The translations under genes were made by a program, and so were the position numbers. Under the pieces are notes generated by a model. It ran no database searches. It worked only from the letters and a program-made list of their open reading frames with translations, and was not told the origin of the DNA. Source: Caballeronia pedi (GTDB lineage Bacteria > Pseudomonadota > Gammaproteobacteria > Burkholderiales > Burkholderiaceae). From it: a stretch of DNA of 64,000 nt. The stretch's first letter is position 1, and each line of letters starts with the position of its first letter. Positions 10,460-18,488 of this stretch are shown here, piece after piece. The stretch lies in NCBI RefSeq assembly GCF_001544915.2, contig NZ_FCOE02000008.1, positions 62,001 to 126,000 on the forward strand, written 5' to 3'.

Positions 10460-10604
10460 AAAGCACAAGAACACGCCGAGACAACAACGACGCACGGTAT
10501 GCATGTGAGTGACCGCGCATGAGCAGATTGCGCGCGCCGCGAATCGACCTTCGCATCGCGCGAGTTTCAAAAGCACCCGTCCAACTCCGATCAAAGGGTC
10601 AATC

Positions 10605-11744
10605 ATGTTCACCACAAAAAGCATGCGCAACGCCGCACGGGGCGCGCTGGCACTCCTTGCCATCGCCGGGCTGATCGGCGCAGGAGCGAGTTTCGCCGCC
10701 GATCCGATCCCCTACAAGATCACGACGGGCCAGGAGCGCGGCACGTATATCCAGATCGGCCAGGACTTGTCGAAGTACGTGGCCGAGCCGGCGGGCATCG
10801 AACTGGAAGTGCTGCCGTCGAAGGGCTCGGCGGAGAACGTGCAGCGCATGCGCTACGAGCCCGGCGTGAAGTTCGCGCTGGTGCAGTCGGACGTGTATCA
10901 GGCGTACATGGACATGGCGACCTCGGGCAACGCAGACGCGGGCAAGATCATCAAGCCGCTGCGGCTCATCATGCCGCTCTACGACGAGGAGATTTATTTC
11001 GTCACGCGCGCGGATTCGCCGATGAAGTACATCCACGAGATCAAGGGCAAGAACATCAGCGTCGGGCCGATCGGCAGCGGCACGGCGCAATCGGCGGAGA
11101 CGCTGTATCGGCTGATGTTCGGCGAGCCGATCGCCGAGGCGAACGAGCAGCATCTGAACAACGAGGATTCGCTCGCGCGGCTGATCGTCGGCAAGATCGA
11201 TGTGGCGGTGATCGTCGCGGGCCAGCCGGCCAAACTGTTCCAGGACATGAATCCCGAGTTGCTGAAGCAGATCAAGCTGCTGCGTCTCGATTCGAGCGCG
11301 CAGGAAACCGCGCGCGCGAAGCAGACCTACTTCCCCGCGACGATCCGCACGACGAGCTATCCGAACTGGATTCAGGAAGACACGCCGACGCTCACCGTGA
11401 AGGCGTTTCTCGTGACCTACGACTACGGCTTGCGCGGCACGGTCGGCGCGCTGTCGAAGTTCGCCGATTCACTGTGCGCGAACTTCGACACGCTGCAGGC
11501 GAACGGCCATCCGAAGTGGAAGCAGGTGCATCTGGAACTGCCGCCGCTCACGCGCGGCTGGAAATACTATCCGCCGATGGAAAAGCATCTGCGCGCGTGC
11601 ATCGCGCAGCGCACGGCGGCGGCCGAGCAGTCGCAGAACCCGACGCGCAGAGTCGCCACGCGTGACCAGGACCCGGCCGCGCAAAAGCCGAAGAAGGCAA
11701 GTTGCAGCGCGCAGGAGAAGCTGTTGCTGTTGTGCGATCAGTGA
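10605..11744 (+). CDS. TAXI-family solute-binding protein
   Basis: A 379-residue exported protein of the TAXI family, the periplasmic binding component of some TRAP transporters. The start at 10605 has an AAAGGG site upstream and gives a clear signal peptide (hydrophobic LALLAIAGLIGAGAS, cleavage near ASFA-ADP). The mature part begins YKITTGQERGTYIQIGQDL, the family signature, followed by GSAENVQRM and KFALVQSDVYQAY. No TRAP membrane subunits are in the window, so this is an orphan component or has another binding role. The C-terminal 50 residues (Gln/Lys-rich, ending EKLLLLCDQ with a Cys pair) extend beyond the usual domain. Confidence 0.88.
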   Translation: MFTTKSMRNAARGALALLAIAGLIGAGASFAADPIPYKITTGQERGTYIQIGQDLSKYVAEPAGIELEVLPSKGSAENVQRMRYEPGVKFALVQSDVYQAYMDMATSGNADAGKIIKPLRLIMPLYDEEIYFVTRADSPMKYIHEIKGKNISVGPIGSGTAQSAETLYRLMFGEPIAEANEQHLNNEDSLARLIVGKIDVAVIVAGQPAKLFQDMNPELLKQIKLLRLDSSAQETARAKQTYFPATIRTTSYPNWIQEDTPTLTVKAFLVTYDYGLRGTVGALSKFADSLCANFDTLQANGHPKWKQVHLELPPLTRGWKYYPPMEKHLRACIAQRTAAAEQSQNPTRRVATRDQDPAAQKPKKASCSAQEKLLLLCDQ

Positions 11745-11754
11745 ACGTCGAAGG

Positions 11755-13206
11755 CTAGCGCATGAGCGTCGGCATGAGCGTGGCAAGCCGCGTCATGCCG
11801 CGCTCGACCGAGACGGCGTTCGTCCCGCCGTAGCCGAACAGCACGCCCTGCTGCGCCGGCTCGCCAGCGTACAGCGCGCCGATTCCATACAGTCCGACCG
11901 AGACGGCCCGCGCCGCCGCGACCACTGATTCTTCGCGCAACGGATCCGCGAGCCGCGCGACCAGATGGATGCCCGCCGTCGCGGGCAGCGGCTCGAACCA
12001 GGGCGCGAGCGCGCCTCTCAGATGCCCGATCAGTATCGCGCGACGCTCCGCATACGCCTTGTGCATGCGGCGCAGATGCTTCGCGTATTCGCCGTCGAGC
12101 ATGAACGCGCCGAGCGCCGTCTGCGTCAGCATGCAGCTGTGCCAGTCGCCGATCTGCTTGGCGTTCCAGAGCGGCCCGGACAGCGTCGCCGGCGGCACCA
12201 CGTAGCCGAGCCGCAGATCGGGAAAGAGCGTCTTCGAAAACGTGCCGACATACGCGACCAGCCCCGCGCGATCCAGACTCTTGAGCGATTCCACCGGCCG
12301 GCCTTCGAAGCGGAATTCGCCGTCGTAATCATCTTCGACGATCACCGCGCCGCGCTTCGCCGCCCATTCGAGCAGTTCGACGCGCCGGTCGAGGCTCATC
12401 GGCATGCCGAGCGGAAACTGATGCGACGGCGTCACGTAGACGAGGCGCGTGTTGCGCGGCAGCTTTCCGACGACGAGACCTTCGCCGTCCACCGGCACAT
12501 GCGCGATGCGCGCGCCGAGCGCCGTGAAGATCGCCCGCGCGGGCGGATAGCCCGGCTCCTCGACCGCGACGACATCGCCCGGCTGGAGCGTGACGCGCGC
12601 GAGCAGATCGAGTGCCTGCTGCGCGCCTTGCGTCACGAGTACGTCCTGCCAGTTGCACACGACCGCGCGGCTGAACGCGAGATAACGCGCGATGCCGAGC
12701 CGCAATTCCTGTTCGCCGCCCGGATCGCGATATCCCGCGACGCCGCCGCTCGAGCGCGCCTGCGCGCGCAATGCGTGATTCATGCAGCGCCGCCAGACGT
12801 CGTGGGGAAAGAGGGATTTGTCGGTCACGCCGCCCTTGAAGTCGCAGTCGAGCGACTCGGGCGCGGTCGGCATGGGCATCGACATGCGTTCGGGCATCTT
12901 GCGCCAGATGCCGGTAGCGCGGGCGCGGGCCGAGACGGGTTCGGGTTGCGCGGACGGCAGCCGCATGAGCCCTTCCGCGACGAACGTGCCATCGCCCGCG
13001 CGCGTGCGCAGAAAGCCTTCCGCGATGAGGCGCTCGAAGACCTCGAGCGTGGTCTTGCGCGAGACGCCGAGCTGCACGGCGAGATCGCGCGTGGACGGCA
13101 GTCGCGCATTCGCGGCGAGCCGCCCTTCGATGATGCCCGCGCGAAGCTGGCCGTAGATCTGGCCGGTGAGGTCGCGGCGGCCGTGCAGGGTGATGTGGAT
13201 GTCCAA
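11755..13206 (-). CDS. MocR-type regulator (GntR HTH fused to aminotransferase domain)
   Basis: A 483-residue fusion regulator. Residues 10-80 form a GntR winged HTH (PSTRDLAVQLGVSRKTTLEVFERL). The rest is a class I aminotransferase-like domain with the PLP-lysine at Lys325 in GTFSKTLFPDLRLGY and the phosphate-site motif EDDYDGEFRF. MocR proteins sense PLP or amino-acid-derived ligands and control vitamin B6, GABA or taurine genes. The target here is unknown. It lies 20 bp downstream of vapC on the same strand and converges on the TAXI gene with a 10-bp gap. Assignment to MocR is firm. Confidence 0.92.
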   Translation of the reverse strand: MDIHITLHGRRDLTGQIYGQLRAGIIEGRLAANARLPSTRDLAVQLGVSRKTTLEVFERLIAEGFLRTRAGDGTFVAEGLMRLPSAQPEPVSARARATGIWRKMPERMSMPMPTAPESLDCDFKGGVTDKSLFPHDVWRRCMNHALRAQARSSGGVAGYRDPGGEQELRLGIARYLAFSRAVVCNWQDVLVTQGAQQALDLLARVTLQPGDVVAVEEPGYPPARAIFTALGARIAHVPVDGEGLVVGKLPRNTRLVYVTPSHQFPLGMPMSLDRRVELLEWAAKRGAVIVEDDYDGEFRFEGRPVESLKSLDRAGLVAYVGTFSKTLFPDLRLGYVVPPATLSGPLWNAKQIGDWHSCMLTQTALGAFMLDGEYAKHLRRMHKAYAERRAILIGHLRGALAPWFEPLPATAGIHLVARLADPLREESVVAAARAVSVGLYGIGALYAGEPAQQGVLFGYGGTNAVSVERGMTRLATLMPTLMR

Positions 13207-13226
13207 GGGTGGTGACGATGGCGCGA

Positions 13227-13592
13227 TTACAGTTGATACGGCACCCGAACGCCGGGATCGTCAGGCGGGAAATCCTTCGTGTTGCGCGAAACGAGCAATG
13301 CGCCGACCGATTGCGCCGACGCCCACACGATAGCGTCTGGCAGCTTGATACGCGCTTTCTTGCGAATCGTCACCGCGAGATTCGCGACGGACGGATCGAG
13401 CGGCACGAGATCGAAAGTGGAGAGCCACGCGCGAACCGGTGACTCCGCATCGGGCTTCGCGCCCACGAGCACTTCCATCACCGTGATGATGCTGATCGAG
13501 CGCCGTTCGTAACGTTCGAGTTCCGCCTTTGCGGCATCGACTCCTACCAGATAGTCGATCAATATATTCGTATCGAAAAGTGCTCTTACCAT
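13227..13592 (-). CDS. vapC: PIN-domain ribonuclease toxin (VapC type)
   Basis: A 121-residue PIN-domain protein. The four acidic residues expected for the metal-dependent RNase site are visible: Asp7 (FDTNILID), Glu40 (VMEVLVGA), Asp86 (LPDAIVWA) and Asp107 (RNTKDFPP). The start at 13592 (MVRALFDTN) overlaps the antitoxin stop codon by seven bases, which is typical of translational coupling in type II toxin-antitoxin pairs. The open frame extends further upstream, but that extension has no PIN similarity. Toxin activity is expected because all four acidic residues are intact. The RNA target is unknown. Confidence 0.92.
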   Translation of the reverse strand: MVRALFDTNILIDYLVGVDAAKAELERYERRSISIITVMEVLVGAKPDAESPVRAWLSTFDLVPLDPSVANLAVTIRKKARIKLPDAIVWASAQSVGALLVSRNTKDFPPDDPGVRVPYQL

Positions 13593-13804
13593 TCTTCGCG
13601 CAACTCCTGCTGATACTGCAGTCCGTCGATCTTTCTGTCCTCCCACAGACCGAATACATCAACCGCCGGACGACGCTTGTTACTCGCGACATACGCGGTT
13701 ATGGCGTCGCGAATAACGGCCGCACGCGAACGCTGCTGTTCCTCGCCGAGCGCCGCGAGGTCGTCGATCTGCTCATCGGGCAAGTCGATCAAAATTCGTC
13801 CCAT
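13586..13804 (-). CDS. vapB: Ribbon-helix-helix antitoxin (VapB/CopG type)
   Basis: A 72-residue protein with an N-terminal ribbon-helix-helix domain (MGRILIDLPDEQIDDL, then RSRAAVIRDAITAYV) and a C-terminal tail rich in charged and aromatic residues (VFGLWEDRKIDGLQYQQELREEW) that would wrap the toxin. It is upstream of vapC and overlaps it by seven bases. AGGAG lies eight bases before the ATG. An AT-rich palindrome 17 bp upstream is the likely binding site for autoregulation by the antitoxin or the complex. Confidence 0.9.
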   Translation of the reverse strand: MGRILIDLPDEQIDDLAALGEEQQRSRAAVIRDAITAYVASNKRRPAVDVFGLWEDRKIDGLQYQQELREEW

Positions 13805-13820
13805 CGCATTTCTCCTATTT

Positions 13821-13839
13821 GATATACATATCGTATATC
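13821..13839 (-). promoter_or_regulatory. Palindromic operator of the vapBC pair
   Basis: GATATACATATCGTATATC has perfect seven-base arms around a five-base centre. It sits just upstream of the vapB ribosome-binding site in an otherwise GC-rich region and overlaps probable -10 sequences (TATA-rich). Such sites are bound by ribbon-helix-helix antitoxins. Confidence 0.75.
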
Positions 13840-13854
13840 ATTCGCGTGCGGGCC

Positions 13855-14124
13855 TCAACTTGCGCTATCGTCCCCGAACACCGCCCGACACAGTGCCGCC
13901 CCTTCCTCCGTCAACCACGCGCTTCCTGTCCCTTCTCCGCTGATCTGCACTTCGACGAGCCCGCCGTCTGCAAGGCCGGTCAGTTGCCGTCGCAACGCGC
14001 TCATCGGCAAGCCCGACTGTTTCGCCAGCTTCGCGAGCGACCACGCGCGCCCGGGCGTTTCCGTCCGCGCGCGCCAAAGCTGCGCCAGCACGGCGACGAG
14101 CGCCGGATCGATGTCATCACTCAT
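13855..14124 (-). CDS. Small winged-helix (ArsR-like) DNA-binding protein
   Basis: An 89-residue protein with a winged helix-turn-helix: WSLAKLAKQSGLPMSALRRQLTGLADGGLVEVQ, then a wing and WLTEEGAALC. There is no metal-binding cysteine cluster. It starts inside the stop codon of the MocR gene (ATGA overlap at 14121-14124), so the two are probably co-translated. Ligand and targets are unknown. Confidence 0.8.
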   Translation of the reverse strand: MSDDIDPALVAVLAQLWRARTETPGRAWSLAKLAKQSGLPMSALRRQLTGLADGGLVEVQISGEGTGSAWLTEEGAALCRAVFGDDSAS

Positions 14125-15554
14125 GCGCGATCTCCCTTGCCGTGGCCCATCTCGCCGACGAGTTCGCCGAGCCGCTGCAACGCGGTCTCGCTCTGCGCGG
14201 TCCACGGATAACTGTAGTTGAGCCGGATGAAGTGGCTGAAGGCATTACGCGTCGAGAACATATGGCCCGGTCCGACCGTGATGCCGCTTTCGAGCGCCGC
14301 GCGATACAGCCGCATCGAATCGACGCGTTCCGGCAATTCCACCCACAACACATAACCGCCCTGTGGCGCCGACGTACGCGTGCCCGCCGGGAAAAAGCGC
14401 TCGACCATCGCGCTCATGATTCGCGACTGCTGCCGATACAGCTTGCGCACGCGCCGCAGATGCCGGTCGTAGCCGTCCTGCCGAAGATAATCCGCGATCG
14501 CGACCTGCGGCACCGATGGCGTCGTCAGCGTGTTGAGGAACTTGAGCTTCTCGACCTGCGCCCGATACCGTCCCGGCATCGCCCAGCCGATGCGGTACGA
14601 CGCCGTCAGACTCTTCGAAAACGATGCGCAATGCAGCACGAGACCTTTCGTGTCGAAGTTCTTGAGCGCCGACGGACGCGCATCGCCGTAATACAGCTCG
14701 TGATAGACATCGTTCTCGATGACCGGGATCTCGTGCGCGGACAGCAGCTCGACGAGCTGCCGCTTGCGCTCATCCGGCATCTGGAAGCCGAGCGGATTCT
14801 GGAAGTTCGGCATCACCATGCACGCGGCGATCTTCCTGCGCCCGATGATCTGCGCGAGCGCCTCGATATCGATGCCCTCGGCCGGATGCGTCGGCACCTC
14901 GATCGCGCGCATGCCGAGACGCTCGATCGCGTGCAGCATCGCGTAGTAAGTCGGCGATTCGACCGCGACCGTGTCGCCCGGCTGCGCGACCGCTTGCAGG
15001 CTCAGGTTGATCGCCTCGGTCGCGCCCACGGTGATCACGATCTCCTCGGGATCGACCGGCACGCCGTTCTCCGCGTAGCGCCGGGCGATCTGGCGGATCA
15101 GTTCCGGATTGCCCGGCGGCAGATCGTCGATGAGATTCCAGCTTGCATGCCGCCGCGCGATCGCGTTCGCGTACTGATTGATGCGCCGCCAGGGGAACGG
15201 CCCGGGATCGGGATACGGCGAGCCGAACGGCACGGCATCGTGTGCGCCGATGCTGCGCAAGGTCGAGAGCACGAGCCGGCTCACATCGACCTCCGACGCG
15301 GTCGCGATCACGCGCTTCGGCTGACTGTGCGCCGCGCCCGCCCGCGGTTGCGCGCGCACGAAATAGCCGGACTGCGGACGCGTTTCCAGAATGCCGCGGC
15401 TTTCCAGAATCGCATAGGCATGCAGCACCGTCTTGATGCTCACGCCGTGCTGCTGGCTCGCCTGCCGCACGGACGCGATCTTCTCGCCCGGCGCGAACAC
15501 GCCGCGGCGCACGGCTTCCGCGATTTCATCGGCGAGTTTTTCGTAGAGCTTCAA
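14121..15554 (-). CDS. MocR-type PLP-dependent regulator/aminotransferase
   Basis: A 477-residue fusion of a GntR HTH (residues 1-70: KIASVRQASQQHGVSIKTVLHAYAIL) with a fold-type I aminotransferase domain. PLP-lysine is Lys314 in CASFSKSLTASYRIGW; NFQNPLGFQMP and ENDVYHELYY are conserved active-site segments. It is distinct from the MocR at 11,755 and lacks its fused linker style. The small winged-helix gene is coupled downstream by an ATGA overlap. It is divergent from the oxidoreductase gene at 15705 with a 150-bp spacer. Whether it regulates that gene is only an inference from position. Confidence 0.9.
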   Translation of the reverse strand: MKLYEKLADEIAEAVRRGVFAPGEKIASVRQASQQHGVSIKTVLHAYAILESRGILETRPQSGYFVRAQPRAGAAHSQPKRVIATASEVDVSRLVLSTLRSIGAHDAVPFGSPYPDPGPFPWRRINQYANAIARRHASWNLIDDLPPGNPELIRQIARRYAENGVPVDPEEIVITVGATEAINLSLQAVAQPGDTVAVESPTYYAMLHAIERLGMRAIEVPTHPAEGIDIEALAQIIGRRKIAACMVMPNFQNPLGFQMPDERKRQLVELLSAHEIPVIENDVYHELYYGDARPSALKNFDTKGLVLHCASFSKSLTASYRIGWAMPGRYRAQVEKLKFLNTLTTPSVPQVAIADYLRQDGYDRHLRRVRKLYRQQSRIMSAMVERFFPAGTRTSAPQGGYVLWVELPERVDSMRLYRAALESGITVGPGHMFSTRNAFSHFIRLNYSYPWTAQSETALQRLGELVGEMGHGKGDRA

Positions 15555-15704
15555 CGGCCGCTTTCCTGTTGTTTCTGACGTGATTGCAGTCTAGGGCAAA
15601 ACGCCGCAACTGTATCCCTCCGATTTCGCATTTTCTGTGCGCCGCGCTCGATTCGGAACACAGTACGCTTCATGTCATCGCATGCCTTACCTTGATCGAA
15701 CGCC

Positions 15705-18017
15705 ATGACGAAGCCCGAAGCCCGCATCGAACCGTACACGCATCCCGCCGCCGGCTGGGGCGCGCTGAAGCAGGTCGCCATCAATCTCGTCAAGGAACGC
15801 GTGTCCGGCGGGAACTACCGCACGCTCTTCAAGCAGAACCAGCCCGACGGCTTCGATTGCCCCGGCTGCGCATGGCCCGACCGCGAGCACGGCTCGACCT
15901 TCGAGTTCTGCGAAAACGGCGTAAAGGCCGTCGCCGCCGAAGCGACGAGCAAGCGCGTGACGCCCGCGTTCTTCGAGGCGAACACGGTGGCGTCGCTGAT
16001 GGCGCAAACGGATTACGAACTGGAGCAGCACGGGCGTCTCACCGACCCGCTCGTCTACGATGCGAAGCGCGACCGTTACGTGCCGATCGAATGGAACGAT
16101 GCGTTCGAACTGATCGCTTCGCATCTGAAAAAGCTCGACGATCCTGATCGCGCCGCGTTCTACACTTCGGGCCGCGCGAGCAACGAAGCCGCGTTTCTGT
16201 ATCAGTTGTTCGTGCGCATGTACGGCACCAACAACTTTCCCGACTGCTCGAACATGTGCCACGAAGCGACGAGCCGCGGCTTGCCGCATACGGTCGGCAT
16301 CGGCAAGGGCACGGTCACGCTCGACGACTTCGAACACGCCGACACGCTGCTGATCTTCGGCCAGAATCCGGCGACGAACCATCCGCGCATGCTCGGCGAA
16401 CTGCGCGATTGCGCGAAGCGCGGCGCGACCATCGTTTCGATCAATCCGCTGAAGGAGCGCGGCCTCGAACGCTTCGCGAGCCCGCAACACACGCTCGACA
16501 TGCTCTCGCCGAAGGGCGTGAAAATCAGCTCGGTGTTCGTGCGCCCGAAAGTGGGCGGCGACTTCGCGCTCATCAAGGGCGTCGCGAAGCGCGTGATCGA
16601 ACTGGACGATGAAGCCCGCGCGAGCGGCGCCGAACGCGTGCTCGATGTCGATTTCATCGCGGAGCATACGGTCGGTTTCGACGCCTTCGCCGATGACCTG
16701 CGCGCCGAAAGCTGGGACGCGATCATCGCGGAATCGGGCGTGGACATGGACGAACTGCTCAATCTCGCCGATATCTACGCGAAAGGCCGCGCCGTCATCT
16801 CGACGTGGGGCATGGGTCTCACGCAGCACAAGAACTCCGTGCCGACCATTCAGATTCTCTCGAACCTGATGATGATGCGCGGCAATATCGGCCGGCGCGG
16901 CGCGGGCCTGTGCCCGGTGCGCGGCCATTCGAACGTGCAGGGCGACCGCACGGTGGGCATCGAGGAAAAGCCGACGCAGGCGTTTCTCGACAGTCTGGGC
17001 GCCGCCTACGATTTCGAGCCGCCGCGCGAGCACGGCTACGACGTCGTCGAAACCATTCACGCGATGCTCGAAGGCAAGGTGAAGGTGTTCATCGGACTGG
17101 GCGGCAATTTTTCGATCGCGACGCCCGACACGCCGCGCACCTGGGAAGCGATGCGCTCGTGCGATCTCACCGTGCACATCACGACCAAGCTCAACCGCAG
17201 CCATCTCGTGCATGGCCGCGACGCGCTCATTCTGCCGACGCTCGGCCGCACGGAAATCGACCTGCAGAACGGCGTGCCGCAAGGCGTGAGCGTCGAGGAT
17301 TCGATGAGCATGGTGCACATCTCGTACGGCATGAACAAGCCGGCGTCGCAGAACCTGCTTTCCGAAGTGGCGATCGTCGCGCGCATGGCGCATGCGACGC
17401 TCGGTTCATCGAAGGTCGACTGGCGCGCGCATGCGGCCGACTACGCGTTGATCCGCGATGGCATCGAAAAGGTGATCGAAGGCTTCGAACGCTATAACGA
17501 ACGCCTGAAGCAGCCGGGCGGTTTCCATCTCGGCGTGGCCTCGCGCGATCGCGTCTGGAAGACGCCGAGTGGCAAGGCGCAATTCATCGTGCACGAGATC
17601 GCGTTCGATACGCCGATCCACCGCGCTCGCGCGCTTCACGGCGAGCGCCTGATGACGCTCATGACCACGCGCTCGCATGATCAGTACAACACGACGATCT
17701 ACGGCCTCGACGATCGGTATCGCGGCGTGTACGGACAGCGTCACGTGCTGTTCGCCAACCGCGAGGATATCGATATGCTCGGCTTCGAGTCGGGCGATAT
17801 CGTGGACATCACGAGCGTGTGGGACGACGGCGTCGAGCGCCGCGTGGACGCTTTCAGGCTCGTCGAATACGACATTCCGCGAGGCTGCCTCGGTGCGTAT
17901 TATCCGGAAACCAACCCGCTCGTGCCGTTGTCATCGGTTGCGGATGGCGCCGGTACGCCGACGTCGAAGTCCATTCCCGTGTTGTTGACTGCCTCCAGTC
18001 AGGCAATTGCTGCCTGA
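15705..18017 (+). CDS. FdhF/YdeP-family molybdopterin oxidoreductase
   Basis: A 770-residue protein of the YdeP group of molybdopterin-bis(guanine dinucleotide) enzymes related to formate dehydrogenase H. The N-terminal segment DGFDCPGCAWPD holds the CxxC that contributes to the iron-sulfur site. Typical motifs follow: TSGRASNEAAFLYQLF, FGQNPATNHPRM, the NIGRRGAGLCPVRGHSNVQGDRT cofactor region and, at the C-terminal domain, MTTRSHDQYNTTIYGLDDRYRG. Full length for the family. E. coli YdeP is linked to acid resistance; substrate is not established. No partner FdhD-type gene is in the window. The ribosome-binding site is weak. Confidence 0.88.
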   Translation: MTKPEARIEPYTHPAAGWGALKQVAINLVKERVSGGNYRTLFKQNQPDGFDCPGCAWPDREHGSTFEFCENGVKAVAAEATSKRVTPAFFEANTVASLMAQTDYELEQHGRLTDPLVYDAKRDRYVPIEWNDAFELIASHLKKLDDPDRAAFYTSGRASNEAAFLYQLFVRMYGTNNFPDCSNMCHEATSRGLPHTVGIGKGTVTLDDFEHADTLLIFGQNPATNHPRMLGELRDCAKRGATIVSINPLKERGLERFASPQHTLDMLSPKGVKISSVFVRPKVGGDFALIKGVAKRVIELDDEARASGAERVLDVDFIAEHTVGFDAFADDLRAESWDAIIAESGVDMDELLNLADIYAKGRAVISTWGMGLTQHKNSVPTIQILSNLMMMRGNIGRRGAGLCPVRGHSNVQGDRTVGIEEKPTQAFLDSLGAAYDFEPPREHGYDVVETIHAMLEGKVKVFIGLGGNFSIATPDTPRTWEAMRSCDLTVHITTKLNRSHLVHGRDALILPTLGRTEIDLQNGVPQGVSVEDSMSMVHISYGMNKPASQNLLSEVAIVARMAHATLGSSKVDWRAHAADYALIRDGIEKVIEGFERYNERLKQPGGFHLGVASRDRVWKTPSGKAQFIVHEIAFDTPIHRARALHGERLMTLMTTRSHDQYNTTIYGLDDRYRGVYGQRHVLFANREDIDMLGFESGDIVDITSVWDDGVERRVDAFRLVEYDIPRGCLGAYYPETNPLVPLSSVADGAGTPTSKSIPVLLTASSQAIAA

Positions 18018-18342
18018 AGGCACCTATTTCAGACATGCTGCAGAGCGCGTGAAGACGCGCCTTCTCCCGCTGACGGATGCGACGTTCGAGCGCGGCCGCG
18101 CCACTGAACCGGCGATCGATGAATGCGCCCAACATGGCGAGAATCGCGACCCACGCGATCCATCCGGCAGCGAAACTGTCGAAATGGTTGCTGAACCACG
18201 CGCCGCCCAGCATGGCGGCAGCGAACACCAGCATGACGAGAATGAACGGCGGACAGTGTTCGTGCTCGATATGCGTGTTGCTGCAGGCTCCCAAGCCCAA
18301 TTGGTAGCCACTCAACGAATATCCGCCGATGGAGTGATTCAT
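17854..18342 (-). CDS. Possible small membrane protein overlapping the oxidoreductase 3' end
   Basis: Starting at the ATG at 18342 (GGAG six bases upstream), this frame encodes 162 residues. Two hydrophobic helices (FILVMLVFAAAMLGGAWF and WIAWVAILAMLGAFI) are followed by a basic RRIRQREKARLH segment. The N-terminal 115 residues look like a real protein. The last 50 residues run antisense into the oxidoreductase gene by 164 bp and are low in recognisable pattern. The overlap could reflect a lost upstream stop or a chance open frame. No function is suggested. Confidence 0.45.
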   Translation of the reverse strand: MNHSIGGYSLSGYQLGLGACSNTHIEHEHCPPFILVMLVFAAAMLGGAWFSNHFDSFAAGWIAWVAILAMLGAFIDRRFSGAAALERRIRQREKARLHALCSMSEIGAFRQQLPDWRQSTTREWTSTSAYRRHPQPMTTARAGWFPDNTHRGSLAECRIRRA

Positions 18343-18488
18343 TCCGTTCTCCAAACTGTTGTCGATTTGCGCCGTCACAAATTTACTCAGTTGGAGACGC
18401 CAGCAACACCAGATAATTCCGAACAATGCGTTTTCGGCGTTTCGCTGTTGACTTCCGCAAAACACCGAAAATCACGCCGCGCGACCCT

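Noticed and set aside
11965-13215. Long frame antisense to the MocR gene
   Set aside because: Same shadow effect; the opposite strand has all MocR motifs.
14142-15578. Long frame antisense to the second MocR gene
   Set aside because: Arg/His-rich shadow; the sense strand encodes a complete HTH-aminotransferase.
15687-17393. 568-residue frame antisense to the molybdopterin oxidoreductase
   Set aside because: Arg/Ala/His-rich shadow frame without motifs.
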